Shown in pieces: positions 51,669 through 61,098 of a DNA stretch of 64,000 nucleotides. The notes below the pieces were generated by a model. That model did not search any database, was not told the origin of the DNA, and was given only the letters and a program-made list of their open reading frames with translations. Each line of letters begins with the position of its first letter. Positions within the stretch are counted from its first letter, which is position 1. The stretch is from positions 496,001 to 560,000 of the forward strand of contig CAWJJU010000005.1 in the NCBI GenBank assembly GCA_963843315.1, read 5' to 3'. This DNA is from JAWVFM01 sp963843315. Lineage in GTDB: Bacteria > Actinomycetota > Thermoleophilia > Solirubrobacterales > 70-9. The translations under genes and the position numbers were made by a program.

Positions 51669-52500
51669 CGAGCCAGCCGAGCAGCTCCGCGATCACCTGG
51701 TTGCGCTCGGGCTCGTTGAGGATCTCGTGGTACAGGCCGGCGAAGGGCTTCACCATGAGGTCCTCGGCGCCGAAGCGGTCGCGAAGCATCTCGCTGCCGG
51801 CGGGCGGCACGATCGGATCGGCGTCGCCGTACAGCAGCAGTACGGGCAGGCTGATCCCGGGGACGGCGTCGGGCAGGCGCGCGATCTCCTTGGCCAGCTC
51901 GTGGACCGTGCGAACGGGCAGCTTGCCGTGGAAGACGAGCGGGTCGTTCTGGTAGTCGGCGACGACCTCCGGGTCGCGGCTGACGCCCGAGGCATCGACG
52001 GCGACCACGCCGAGCTTCGGGGCCACGCGGGTGAGGACCGTGCTGGCGGCGCGGTCGAACGCGGACGCCGCGCCGAGGCTCGCCAGCGGCGCCGAAAGCG
52101 CCAGCGCGCGGATCGTCTGCCCGTGGCGCAGCGTGTAGGCCAGCGACAACAGCCCACCCATGCTGTGGCCGAGAAGGATGGGCGTCTCGTCCGAATCGGC
52201 GCTCACGAGATCGACGAAGGTCCGCATGTCGTCGGTGGCGTGCTCGAGGCGGTCGATGAGGGCCCGGGCGCCCTTCGAGTGGCCGTGGCCGCGGTGGTCG
52301 AGCGCCCAGATGGAATACCCGCGCTCCTTCAGGGCCTTGGCGACGTGCCCGTAGCGGCTGGAGTGCTCGCCGGCGCCGTGGGCCAGCACGACGTTGGCGC
52401 GCGGGCTCTCGGCCAACCAGGCCTGCCACCAGATCTCGACGCCACCGACTCCGGCGAAGGTTCCGGTGCGGTCGGGGTCCAGCCGCTCGGGAGCGCTCAC
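51655..52500 (-). CDS. Alpha/beta hydrolase, monoacylglycerol-lipase-like
   Basis: 281 residues from GTG. VVLAHGAGEHSSRYGHVAKAL (oxyanion), GHSMGGLLSLAYTLRHG (nucleophile), YGDADPIVPPAGSEML (acid) and FAGLYHEILNEPERNQV (His) match serine aminopeptidase S33/MGL enzymes. Likely hydrolyses lipid esters in the cytosol. First of a minus-strand run with the GNAT and kinase genes. Confidence 0.92.
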   Translation of the reverse strand: MSAPERLDPDRTGTFAGVGGVEIWWQAWLAESPRANVVLAHGAGEHSSRYGHVAKALKERGYSIWALDHRGHGHSKGARALIDRLEHATDDMRTFVDLVSADSDETPILLGHSMGGLLSLAYTLRHGQTIRALALSAPLASLGAASAFDRAASTVLTRVAPKLGVVAVDASGVSRDPEVVADYQNDPLVFHGKLPVRTVHELAKEIARLPDAVPGISLPVLLLYGDADPIVPPAGSEMLRDRFGAEDLMVKPFAGLYHEILNEPERNQVIAELLGWLDGRA

Positions 52501-52584
52501 GGCGGGAGCATATGTGGCGCTAGTTCATGGCAGGTGCTCGGGACGACGGCTCCCTCGGAGCCGTCGCCCGAGCGCCGACTCGAG

Positions 52585-52998
52585 CTAGCCGCCGACCGTC
52601 ACCGGTCCGACGCGCTTGGCCTTGTAGTCGACCGCGCCCTTGCAGGAGGATCCGCCCGAAACGAGCTTCTCCTTCCAGGTGCCCTTCGCCACCTTGCGCC
52701 CTGTGAACTTTCCGTCGACGTGGATCTTGAACTTCCGATTGGTCACGTCCTTGCGAGTGCCGTCGTAGCTGAAGTGACCGTGCTTCACCTTGATCTTGGG
52801 CATCGCCACGGGAACGGTCAGGCAGTTGTCGTAGTGGATCGCGTTCGAGACCTTGCCCCCCGAGTACGCGAACTCGATCTGGTAGCGGTGGTGCTTCTTC
52901 TGGGCGTAGTTGCCCTCCTTGGGATTGCTCACGGCCGCGGGCGCGACCGACGCTAGCGCCAGCACCGTGGCGAGCGCTCCCGCAAACGGGATCTTCAT
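52585..52998 (-). CDS. Small secreted protein
   Basis: 137 residues from ATG 52998 with a signal peptide (FAGALATVLALASVAPAAV). Mature part is basic and beta-rich (KHHRYQIEFAYSGGKVSN, KIKVKHGHFSYDG, GKFTGRKVAKGTWKEKL) with two Cys that could form a disulfide. Similar small Tyr/Lys-rich exported proteins occur in this group, unnamed. A GTG at 53013 would add five residues; the longer frame to 53103 lacks a plausible N-terminus. Confidence 0.65.
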   Translation of the reverse strand: MKIPFAGALATVLALASVAPAAVSNPKEGNYAQKKHHRYQIEFAYSGGKVSNAIHYDNCLTVPVAMPKIKVKHGHFSYDGTRKDVTNRKFKIHVDGKFTGRKVAKGTWKEKLVSGGSSCKGAVDYKAKRVGPVTVGG

Positions 52999-53154
52999 GA
53001 ATGGATGAGACACGAACGTCCTTTCGAGGATCGATGGCTTCTTGCCTGGCGCCGCGACACGGCGCCGGGCGGAAGCGAAGCGGCGCTCACCTCCGACCGT
53101 CAACTCGCGCGGTCCGCAGGCGAACTCGATCGCCGGGTCCCGGTGTCAGGGGAA

Positions 53155-53970
53155 TTACCCCTGGCCGCCGTTGGATGTAAACGAGCCAACAGGATGCGCG
53201 GCCGGATCACCGAGGTGAACCGGGCGGCGGCCGTAGAGGACCCAGCCGCCGCCCTCACGTCCCAGCGCCCCGGACTCTCGCAGGCGCCCCACCGCCAGGG
53301 TTACCGAAGGGCGGGCGGCGCCGATGAGGTCGCCGAGCGTCTCGTGGCTGAGGGGCAGATCGATGCGCGTCTCGACGCCATGCCGGCTCCCCCAACGGGC
53401 GGCCAGCAGCCAAAGCATCGTCACGACGCGATCTTCCACTCCCCGCATGCGGCCGATCGCCATCTGCAGCGACAGGTATCGCGAGCGGCGGACCATCGAG
53501 GCGAACAATTGGGGGAGCACGCCCGGGATCTGCCCCAGGAGCGCCGTGGTCTCAGCGTCGATGACCGCCCCCCGGGCCTCGAGAAGGACGTCCCACGAAC
53601 TCTTGTAGTCGATCGGCCGGGATTCGAGCTCCTCATGCGGTCGCAGGACGTCCCCGGATCCCAGCAGCTCGATCCCGGTTCGCCGAGCGCCGGAACGCTC
53701 GACCACCTGGGTCCGCCTACGTACGAGTCCTTGGACTAAGAGCACGCCGAGTCCGCCGTCGCCCGTAGGCGCGCCCATGGGACCCACGCGCCACGTCTCG
53801 ATCGGCACGACCACCCGCCGCTCGGCGAGCTCGCGCTGCTTTTCGGTCAGGTCGCGGAGCAACTCCGGAGCGGCCTCGAACAGCCGCAGCCGGGGCGTGA
53901 GCGACCTCGGCTTGAGGTCCGCCGCTCGTGGCAGCACCCCGCCGTCGCCTACCCCACTGCCGGACGCCAC
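53155..53970 (-). CDS. Crp/Fnr-family transcription regulator
   Basis: 271 residues. Cyclic-nucleotide-binding-like N-terminal domain (TGIELLGSGDVLRPHEE) and a C-terminal winged helix (LSHETLGDLIGAARPSVTLAVGRLRESGALGREGGGWVLYG). The usual cAMP-contacting residues are not clear, so the effector is unknown. GTG start, uncertain. Gene stands alone; target promoters were not identified. Confidence 0.83.
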   Translation of the reverse strand: MASGSGVGDGGVLPRAADLKPRSLTPRLRLFEAAPELLRDLTEKQRELAERRVVVPIETWRVGPMGAPTGDGGLGVLLVQGLVRRRTQVVERSGARRTGIELLGSGDVLRPHEELESRPIDYKSSWDVLLEARGAVIDAETTALLGQIPGVLPQLFASMVRRSRYLSLQMAIGRMRGVEDRVVTMLWLLAARWGSRHGVETRIDLPLSHETLGDLIGAARPSVTLAVGRLRESGALGREGGGWVLYGRRPVHLGDPAAHPVGSFTSNGGQG

Positions 53971-54018
53971 CCTAAGCCGTTACCCCCGCTGGGGCTGCTC
54001 AAACTGGCGCCGGGGCGT

Positions 54019-54489
54019 CTAGCCGACCTCGGCCGGCTCTTCCTCTTCGCGGCCGGCGAGGCGGTCGCGGCCGCGCTGGACGGCGGCGAGGAACTTCTGA
54101 AGGTTGACCTCCAGGGTGGAGAGGATCTCGTCGGCGTAGTCCTCGGCGCCGAGGCGGATTCCACGCTCGGTCTCGCGGGCGTCCTCGAGGATCTCCTCAG
54201 CGGCGCGCTCGGCCTGCTTGTAGACCTCCTCGTCGGAGATCAGGCGGGCCTGCTGGTCACGCGCTTCCTTGACGACGCGCTCGGCCTCGCGCTTGGCCTC
54301 GGCCAGCATCTCCTGGCGCTCCTTGACGATCCAGCGCGCCTGCTTGATCTCCTCGGGGATCGTGGCACGCATCTGATCGAGGAGGTCGTAGATCTCCTCA
54401 CGATCCACGCGAACCTGGTCGGTGAGCGGCACCGGCCGGGCGTTGTGAATCAGGTCGTCGAGTTTGTCAATGAGGACGAGGACGTCCAT
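54019..54489 (-). CDS. DivIVA/SepIVA-like coiled-coil protein
   Basis: 156 residues. Short N-terminal MDVLVLIDKLDDLIHNARPVP, then a long coiled coil from about 30 to 135 (ARWIVKERQEMLAEAKREAERVV, QARLISDEEVYKQAERAAEEIL), Glu-rich C-terminus. Location directly before coaD matches the SepIVA gene of mycobacteria, a factor in septum and polar growth. Function inferred from position and coil pattern. Confidence 0.78.
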   Translation of the reverse strand: MDVLVLIDKLDDLIHNARPVPLTDQVRVDREEIYDLLDQMRATIPEEIKQARWIVKERQEMLAEAKREAERVVKEARDQQARLISDEEVYKQAERAAEEILEDARETERGIRLGAEDYADEILSTLEVNLQKFLAAVQRGRDRLAGREEEEPAEVG

Positions 54490-54574
54490 GGCGGGCTCAA
54501 GGTTAGGGCAGCGGGGGTTGGGTCTGCCAGTGGGAGGTGAATTCGGGATCTTCCTGCAAGACCCTTCCCACGTG

Positions 54575-55078
54575 CTATCCGCTTTCTCGCTGCAAGCGTT
54601 CGGCCAAAGCTCCGGCCACCGGCCCGGGAACCAGGTCGCTCACGTCGCCGCCGAAGGTCGCCATTTCCTTGACGCCCGTGGACGAGAGGAAGCTGTAGCT
54701 GGGCGAGGCGATCACGTACATCGACTCGATGTCCGGCGCGAGCTTGCGGTTGAGCTGGTTCATCTCGAACTCGTACTCGAAGTCCGAGATGGCCCGCAGG
54801 CCCTTGACGATCACGTGGGCGCCGACCTCGCGGGCGAAGTCCACCAGGAGGATGGAGAAGATTCGAACCTCGACGTTCGCGACGTCGGCCAGTGCCTCGT
54901 CGAGAAAGGCCTTGCGTTCCTCCGCGTCGAACAGCGGCGGAGACTTGCGCACCTGCGCGTTGACGACGCCGACCACGAGCTTGTCGAACACCTTCGCGGT
55001 TCGGGTGATCACGTCCAGGTGCCCGTTCGTCACCGGGTCGTAGCTGCCCGGGCAGATTGCGATTCCTCCGTTGGCCAT
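54575..55078 (-). CDS. coaD: Phosphopantetheine adenylyltransferase
   Basis: 167 residues. IAICPGSYDPVTNGHLDVITRTA carries the HxGH-type site (NGHLD), RAISDFEYEFEMNQLNRKL is diagnostic, and YSFLSSTGVKEMATFGGDVSDLVP follows. Penultimate step of CoA synthesis. One-base overlap with rsmD (TGATG). Confidence 0.97.
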   Translation of the reverse strand: MANGGIAICPGSYDPVTNGHLDVITRTAKVFDKLVVGVVNAQVRKSPPLFDAEERKAFLDEALADVANVEVRIFSILLVDFAREVGAHVIVKGLRAISDFEYEFEMNQLNRKLAPDIESMYVIASPSYSFLSSTGVKEMATFGGDVSDLVPGPVAGALAERLQRESG

Positions 55079-55614
55079 CAGCGCTCCGGCGCAGCGTAGA
55101 CGGCCACGTGCGCCTCGCCGTAGCGGCGCTCCAGAATGGCGTCGAGGCCCAGGCGGACCGGGCTGCGCGAGCTCGATTCGAGGATCACGCGGGCTCCGTT
55201 TCGCAGGCGCGGTGGGACGAGGCTTTCGAGCTCCGGCGCAAGGCGGTCGGCGAGTCTATAGGGCGGGTCGCAGAAGACGAGGTCGAACGTGCGGCGGCTG
55301 CGCCGAAGCCAGGCCAGGGCGTCGGCCCGCTCCACCTCGGCCCTCTCCTGGAGGCCGAGGTCGCTGACGTTGCGGCGCGCCAGCGCGGCGTCGCGATCGA
55401 CGAGCACCGCGGACGCCGCTCCGCGCGAGAGCGCCTCGATGGCCAGCGCGCCAGTGCCGCAGTAGAGGTCCAGCACGCTCGCGCCCTCCACGCGGGCGCC
55501 GAGGATCGAGAAGACGGCCTCGCGCACGCGCTCGGCGGTGGGCCGCACCTCGCGGCTTCGCGAGGGCGGCGTCGCGAGCCTGCGCCCTCCGAGCTCGCCG
55601 CCGACGACTCTCAC
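55078..55614 (-). CDS. rsmD: 16S rRNA (guanine966-N2)-methyltransferase
   Basis: 178 residues from GTG. RVVGGELGGRRLATPP, RPTAERVREAVFSIL, VLDLYCGTGALAIEALSRGA (SAM loop) and FDLVFCDPPYRL (catalytic DPPY) are all present. Overlaps the recG stop (GTGA) and the coaD start. Confidence 0.95.
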   Translation of the reverse strand: MRVVGGELGGRRLATPPSRSREVRPTAERVREAVFSILGARVEGASVLDLYCGTGALAIEALSRGAASAVLVDRDAALARRNVSDLGLQERAEVERADALAWLRRSRRTFDLVFCDPPYRLADRLAPELESLVPPRLRNGARVILESSSRSPVRLGLDAILERRYGEAHVAVYAAPER

Positions 55615-57815
55615 GCCGCGAGTGGCTCGGCGCGCTCGTCGCCGAAGCGCTCGCGGGCGGCGTCGAGCAGGATCGCCAGCTCGACATCGCCGGCGTCGAG
55701 CCCCTCGATCAGCGCCGCCGCCTCGCGCCGCGCCGTGACCAGCAGGTCGACGTCGTCGGGCAGCAACGCGACCCGAAAGCGCGGCATGCCGTGCTGCCGC
55801 GTGCCGAGGATCTCGCCCTCGCCGCGCAGGGCGAGGTCGACCTCGGCGAGCTTGAAGCCGTCGCGCTCGGCGACGATGGCGTCGATGCGCCGGCGCGCGA
55901 GCTCGGACTCGGGATCGGCGAAGAGGATGCAGAACGAATCGTGCTCGCCGCGGCCGACCCGGCCGCGGAGCTGATGCAGCTGGGACAGCCCGAAGCGCTC
56001 GGCGCCCTCCACGATCATCACCGTGGCGTTCGCCACGTCGATGCCGACCTCGATCACGGTGGTCGCGACGAGCGCGTCCAGTTCACCGGCCGCGAAGCGC
56101 TCCATCACCGCGGCCTTGTCGCGCGAGTGCATCTGCCCGTGGAGCAGACCGACGTCGAAGTCGCGCAGCTCGCCGGCGGCGAGTCGCTCGGCCTCCTCCC
56201 CGGCCGCCTTGGCCCGGAGCTTCTCCGACCCATCCACCAGGGGACAGACGACGTAGGCCTGGCGCCCCTCCCGCAGGCGCTCGCGGACGAACTCGTAGGC
56301 GCCCGTGCGCCGCTCCTCCCCCACGGCCCAGGTCTTGATCGGTCGCCGGCCCGCCGGCAGCTCGCGCAGCGCGGTGGTGTCGAGATCGCCGTACGCAGTG
56401 AGCGAGAGCGTCCGCGGGATCGGGGTGGCCGTCATGTGCAGGACGTGCGGCGCGAGCGGGCCCTCGGGAGAGCGCGGGCCCTTGGCCGCCAGGGCGGCGC
56501 GCTGGGCGACGCCGAAGCGGTGCTGCTCGTCCACCACGGCCAGCCCCAGGCGCGCGAACTCGACGTCGCCCTCGATCAGCGCGTGGGTTCCGACCACCAG
56601 GGTGAGCTCCCCGCTCGCGAGGCGGTCGAGGGCCTCCCGGCGGCGCGCCGCCGGGGTCGCGGACGTGAGCAGCGTAAAGGGAGTCCCTGCGGCCGCGAGC
56701 AGGCGATCGAGCGTGGCCGCATGCTGCTCGGCGAGGGTCTCGGTGGGCGCCATCAGCGCCGCCTGGTATCCGTGCTCGGCAGCGCGCAGCATCGCGTAGA
56801 GCGCAACCATCGTCTTGCCGCTGCCCACCTCGCCCATCAGCAGGCGCTGCATCGGCCGCCCCGAGCAGAGGTCGGCGTCGATGTCCTCCATGGCCTGCGA
56901 CTGATCGCCGGTGGGGGCGAACGGCAGGCTCGCGATCCACGAATCCACCGACTCGCCCCTCGGCCCGACTCGGATGCCCGGGCGTGCCTCCCGCTCCGAG
57001 CGGCGCCGTACCGCGAGCGCCAGCTGGTGCAGAAGGAGCTCCTCGAACGCCAGCCGGGCGCGCGCCTCGCGCGCCTCGGCCTGCGACTCGGGGAAGTGCG
57101 CGGCGAAGATCGCGTCGGCCGAGCTCGCGAATCCAAGCCGGGCCCGCAGGCCGCCGGGCAACGGCTCGGCGCGGTCGCGCGCGAGGGGCATGGATTGCCA
57201 CGCCCACTCGCGGATGGTCTGCGCACGCAGCCCCTCGGTCGCGTCGTGCACGGGCACCAGCCCCACCGTGTGGATACCGGCCGGGCGGCTCCCGGCCTCC
57301 ACTATCTCGTGGGCGCTCACGCGGAAGCCGCCTCGATCGAGCTTGCCGTTCAGGAGCAGTTTCGTCCCCGGGCGCAGCCGCTCGGCAAGCCATGCCTGGT
57401 TGAACCACACGGCCTTGGTCGCCCCCGAGACGTCGGCCACGTTGGCCTCGACGATCCGCAGGTTGCGGCGACGGGTCGGGCGCGCGCGGGCGCTTCGCAC
57501 CTCCACCATCACGGTGGCCTCCTCGCCCAGGCGCAGCTCGCCGATGCGCCGCACGGTCGACCGGTCGCGGTAGCCGTGCGGCACGTGCTCCAGAACGTCG
57601 CCGAGCGTCTCGATCCCGATGCCCGCCGCGGTGGCCGCCAGCTTCTTGCCCGCGCCGCGGAGGCTGGTGACCGGCGCGTCCAGGCGGCTGGGCCGTGGCA
57701 CGCAGCGCAGCGGCGCCGCGATCAGCTCGTCGCGCTCGATCGGCTCAGCGGAGCCGATCGCTCGGGCGGCGATCGCAGCGTCCGCCGCAACAGCCTGGAG
57801 CCTCGCCGGAGCCAT
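55611..57815 (-). CDS. recG: ATP-dependent DNA helicase RecG
   Basis: 734 residues. N-terminal wedge domain (FRVSAHEIVEAG region), Walker A LLMGEVGSGKTMVALYAML, DEQHRFG as the DEAH-type box, TATPIPRTLSL, and QLRGRVGRGEHDSFCIL. Processes stalled replication forks and Holliday junctions. Part of the recG-rsmD-coaD unit. Confidence 0.97.
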   Translation of the reverse strand: MAPARLQAVAADAAIAARAIGSAEPIERDELIAAPLRCVPRPSRLDAPVTSLRGAGKKLAATAAGIGIETLGDVLEHVPHGYRDRSTVRRIGELRLGEEATVMVEVRSARARPTRRRNLRIVEANVADVSGATKAVWFNQAWLAERLRPGTKLLLNGKLDRGGFRVSAHEIVEAGSRPAGIHTVGLVPVHDATEGLRAQTIREWAWQSMPLARDRAEPLPGGLRARLGFASSADAIFAAHFPESQAEAREARARLAFEELLLHQLALAVRRRSEREARPGIRVGPRGESVDSWIASLPFAPTGDQSQAMEDIDADLCSGRPMQRLLMGEVGSGKTMVALYAMLRAAEHGYQAALMAPTETLAEQHAATLDRLLAAAGTPFTLLTSATPAARRREALDRLASGELTLVVGTHALIEGDVEFARLGLAVVDEQHRFGVAQRAALAAKGPRSPEGPLAPHVLHMTATPIPRTLSLTAYGDLDTTALRELPAGRRPIKTWAVGEERRTGAYEFVRERLREGRQAYVVCPLVDGSEKLRAKAAGEEAERLAAGELRDFDVGLLHGQMHSRDKAAVMERFAAGELDALVATTVIEVGIDVANATVMIVEGAERFGLSQLHQLRGRVGRGEHDSFCILFADPESELARRRIDAIVAERDGFKLAEVDLALRGEGEILGTRQHGMPRFRVALLPDDVDLLVTARREAAALIEGLDAGDVELAILLDAARERFGDERAEPLAA

Positions 57816-57840
57816 TCGATCAATCTAGACTCACCTGGAG

Positions 57841-58317
57841 ATGGGACGGATCGACGACCGCCTGCGGGAGCTGGGCCTGGAGCTGCCGAGCACCTTCGAG
57901 GCGCCTCCCGGCGTGCAGTTCCGCTTCGACCTCGTGCGCTGCAGCGGCGGCCTGGGCTACGTCTCGGGCCACCTGCCCGTCGACGGCTCGGAGGTGCTCG
58001 TAACCGGCCGCGTCGGCGGCGAGCTGACGCTCGAGGAGGGCTACGACGCCGCGCGCCTCGTCGGCCTGTCGATCTTCGCCAGCCTGCGCGAGGCCCTCGG
58101 CAACCTCGACCGCGTAACCGGCTGGGTGCGCGCGCTGGGGCTGGTGCAGTGCGCGCCGGACTTCGACAAGCCGCCGGCCGTCATCAACGGCTTCACCGAC
58201 CTCGTGCTCGACGTCTGGGGCGACGCCGGCCACCATGCCCGCACCGCGATCGGCGCCGAGCGCCTGCCGTTCGACGTGCCGGTCGAGATCGAGGCCATCG
58301 TCGAAATCGCCCCCTGA
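57841..58317 (+). CDS. RidA/YjgF-family protein
   Basis: 158 residues. LGYVSGHLPVDGSEVLVTGRVG, ARLVGLSIFASLREALGNLDRV, PDFDKPPAVINGFTDLVLDVWGDAGHHARTAIG and the VEIEAIVEI end are typical of the longer YjgF-like branch. The deaminase Arg (ARTAIG) is kept. Likely hydrolyses reactive enamine/imine intermediates. Divergent from recG with 25 bp between starts. Confidence 0.87.
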   Translation: MGRIDDRLRELGLELPSTFEAPPGVQFRFDLVRCSGGLGYVSGHLPVDGSEVLVTGRVGGELTLEEGYDAARLVGLSIFASLREALGNLDRVTGWVRALGLVQCAPDFDKPPAVINGFTDLVLDVWGDAGHHARTAIGAERLPFDVPVEIEAIVEIAP

Positions 58318-58323
58318 ACCCAA

Positions 58324-58367
58324 GAACGTCCCTGACTGATGCCTATACGGGGCAGTGAGGGACGTTC
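58324..58367. repeat. 44-bp GAACGTCCC palindrome, copy B
   Basis: GAACGTCCCTGACTG ... CAGTGAGGGACGTTC with one arm mismatch; centre ATGCCTATACGGGG. Six bp after the RidA stop. Confidence 0.9.
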
Positions 58368-58378
58368 ATCGGGTGAGC

Positions 58379-58419
58379 GCGTCCCTGGTTGGTCCCTATA
58401 GGGGGTAGTAAGGGACGGG
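58379..58419. repeat. Degenerate GAACGTCCC palindrome, copy C
   Basis: GCGTCCCTGGTTGGTCCCTATA then GGGGGTAGTAAGGGACGGGC; shares the arm core GTCCCT/AGGGAC and the central CTATA-GGGG. Lies 8 bp behind the stop of the convergent secreted-protein gene. Confidence 0.7.
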
Positions 58420-58427
58420 CTCGGGGG

Positions 58428-60966
58428 CTACAGGCCGCAGAACATCGGGAATTGGCCGCTGTGGGCCGCGAGCGGCTGGGCGGTGGCCGACGTCACCTTG
58501 GCGTCGGCGGCGCCCTCGACGTGCGAGGGGCGCTGCTTCACGGACCGGCGTGCGAGGCGCTCGTAGAAGAGCAGCGACTTCGCGCTCTGGGTCGCCTCGC
58601 CCTCGGCGGCTCCGACCTGAGAGATCCTGCCGCCGCGGACCTCGAATACGAACCCGCGCCCGTGGCGGTTGACGATCCACACGTCGCCGCCGACGTGCCG
58701 AGCACCGGCCGGCAGCCGCTTCGCCGCGTCGCCCACCGCCGCGCCGAGCGCAGACTGGCCGGGCGCCGTCGATGAGATGAGGGCGACGAGGCCGTCCGGG
58801 GTCAGGACCGCATTGGCGGCACCGCTGCCTCCGTGCCCCTTCGCGCACCACGTCCAGGCGCGCGTACGACGCAGCGGCTGGCCCACCCTCTTCAGCGTCC
58901 TCTTGTAGTTCGCGCCGAGTCGCAGGGGCCCGAGCGTGCGCCCGGAGAGGTGCATGCCGGCGGGGAGGCAGCGCGGGCTGCTGATCCCGTCGGCGCGCTC
59001 CCACATCTGCAGGTAGGCCTCGGAGCCGCGCAGCATGTCGCGGCGCAGCTTCGACCCGCCGGACTGGGTGACCTCCTGGAGCCAGTCGGCGTACTCGCCG
59101 TAGTGAGCGACGCCGTCGGTGTTGTAGTCGAAGGTGCGCTGGCCGGTGCGCTGCTTGTCGACGGTGGTGGCGCCGTCGATGGACTTGAACGGGTAGTCGA
59201 TCCGGTCGCCCGGGTCGGCGGGCGGGTCGCCCTGGTGGGCCAGGCCGCCGAGGTCGGCGCCGTAGCCCCAGCCGAAGTAGTACGGGGTGCGCTTGGGCCG
59301 GTAGGTCTTCCACACGTCCACGAACCCCTCGGCCTGGCCGGCCCCCGGGAACGCGAGCCCGCCGAGCTGCCAGATCCGCGGCCAGTTGCCCGGGTCCATC
59401 CAGCCGTGCGGAGAGATGATCCCGGAGTAGTTGCGCCGCTCGGCGATGTCGAGCGTGCGGCTCACCGCCCTCTGGCTCATGTGGTCGGGGTTGACGATCA
59501 TGTCGCGGTCCATCATCTGGTTGACCGTGTAGCGCCCGAGCCCGGTCAGCCCGCGGGTGTTGCAGTTGGGGGCGGGCGGATAGGCGGGGATCGTCCCCGG
59601 GTCGATCCCCAGCGAGGAGATCACCGAGAGCAACGCCGCCGGGACGGTTCCCGCCGACTCGATGGTGTTGTCCGCGTAGGGGCCCGAGCATGTCTGCGCG
59701 CTCCAGAACGATCCGTAGCTGAGCTTGTTCGCGGCGTTGATGAGGACGCCGATCGGGCCGCCGTCGAAGCGCACCCCCGTGAGCGGGTTGTCGAACTTGT
59801 TGAGCAACAGGGAGGAGCGCACGCCCATGCGGTGGAGCTTCTTCAGGCCGGAGCTGATGATCGGCTTCGAGCAGCTCGACGGGTCGGAGCCCTTGCAGCC
59901 GAAGAGCTCGGAGACCTCGACCTCGAGCACCACCGCCATCTTGCCCTCGTTGATGACCTTCCTGGCCTGGTACGGGTTGCGGACGATCTGGAAGAACCCC
60001 TTGCCCGGCCCGCCGGCCTGGGCGTCGACGTAGTGCTGCAGCTGCTTGATGTCGCGAATCCCCTTGTAGACGGTGTGCATTTCGTCGCAGGAGTTGCGCC
60101 GGTTCGTCATCAGCATGCAGAGCTCGCGGTTCTCGTTGACGGGCATCACCATCATCCGCAGGCCCGCCTTCCAGTCGCGCTGGATCCAGCGGTAGTAGGT
60201 GCCCTCGTAGGTGAGGTTCGACGGCGCCCAGGCCGTCAGCTTTGGCCAGCCCGAGGTGTCGTGTGGATGCACCGGGCTGCCGTAGTTGAGGAAGTTCTGG
60301 ACCGGAGCCGCCGAGCCCTCGGGGCCCTCGATCGACGAGCAGTCGGGCAGCGCGGCGGTGATCCCGTAGCGGCTCCAGGGCCGCCCGCAGTGGAAGTTGC
60401 CGCCGAGGTACTCGAAGGTCATCCAGTGCATGTGACCGTCGAGGACTCCCCGGACCTCGCCGTAGCGGGTGCTGCCCCTGGCCGGGCGGCCGCGGACGTC
60501 GAGCCGGGCCTCGGGGTAGTGGGCGCAACGGCCGGCGTGCACGAAGCGAAGCTGCGTCGCAGAGCTCGCCCGGGGGCGCCAGGGCGACGGCGCCCGCGGC
60601 GATCGACATGGCAGAGCCGGGCGTGGAATGCGGGGTCAGCGAGAACCCGTGGCCGGAGCGCCTGACCTTCCAGTCCGTGGCGGGGCCGGGCTGGGTGGCC
60701 GTGGCCACCGCGTTGCCGTTCGCCGTCACGTAGGTGTGCGCCTTCGTGAAGAGCATGTAGCTGCCGAGCGCCGTCGCCTTCAGGCGCAGGTTGCGCACCG
60801 CGGCCGGAGCTCGGCCGCCCGCGGCCGGAGCCAGCGACCAGCAGCCGTTTGCCACCGAGTAGCGCGTGGGCTTCGCGGCGGCGCTGGAGGAGGCGACGGC
60901 GAGCGCCAGCAGCGCGCAGGCAAACAGCGCCCCCAGCCGACCGCTCCTCCCCCCCGACTTCCTCAC
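58428..60966 (-). CDS. Large secreted protein with a membrane-dipeptidase (M19)-like domain, one frame change
   Basis: Signal peptide (LGALFACALLALAVASSSAAA) from GTG 60966. A beta-rich N-terminal part follows (LRLKATALGSYMLFTKAHTYV), and after a +1 change near 60545-60560 (ELC, then TQLRFVHAGRCAHYP) a long region begins with GHMHWMTFEYLGGNFHCGRPW. It contains VNPDHMSQRAVSRTLDIAERR and GIISPHGWMD, resembling renal-dipeptidase/amidohydrolase-type metal motifs (HxH, D-H). The C-terminal 200 residues include paired-Cys and propeller-like segments. About 845 residues; exported, function uncertain. Confidence 0.7.
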
Positions 60967-61098
60967 CCGATCGATCCCTCCATCTGCCAACGCGAAGCTA
61001 CCAGCGGTACACGATGATCGCGCCACCCGGATCACGGCCTGCGCGCCGGGTGTGCAAAGAGCGTGACGAGGGCCGAGCGACCCGCGCCTCCGGGCCGC

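Noticed and set aside
58396..60542. Treating the two frames of the M19-like gene as two separate genes
   Set aside because: The signal peptide and the metal domain join naturally after one base, and the second frame lacks its own start context.
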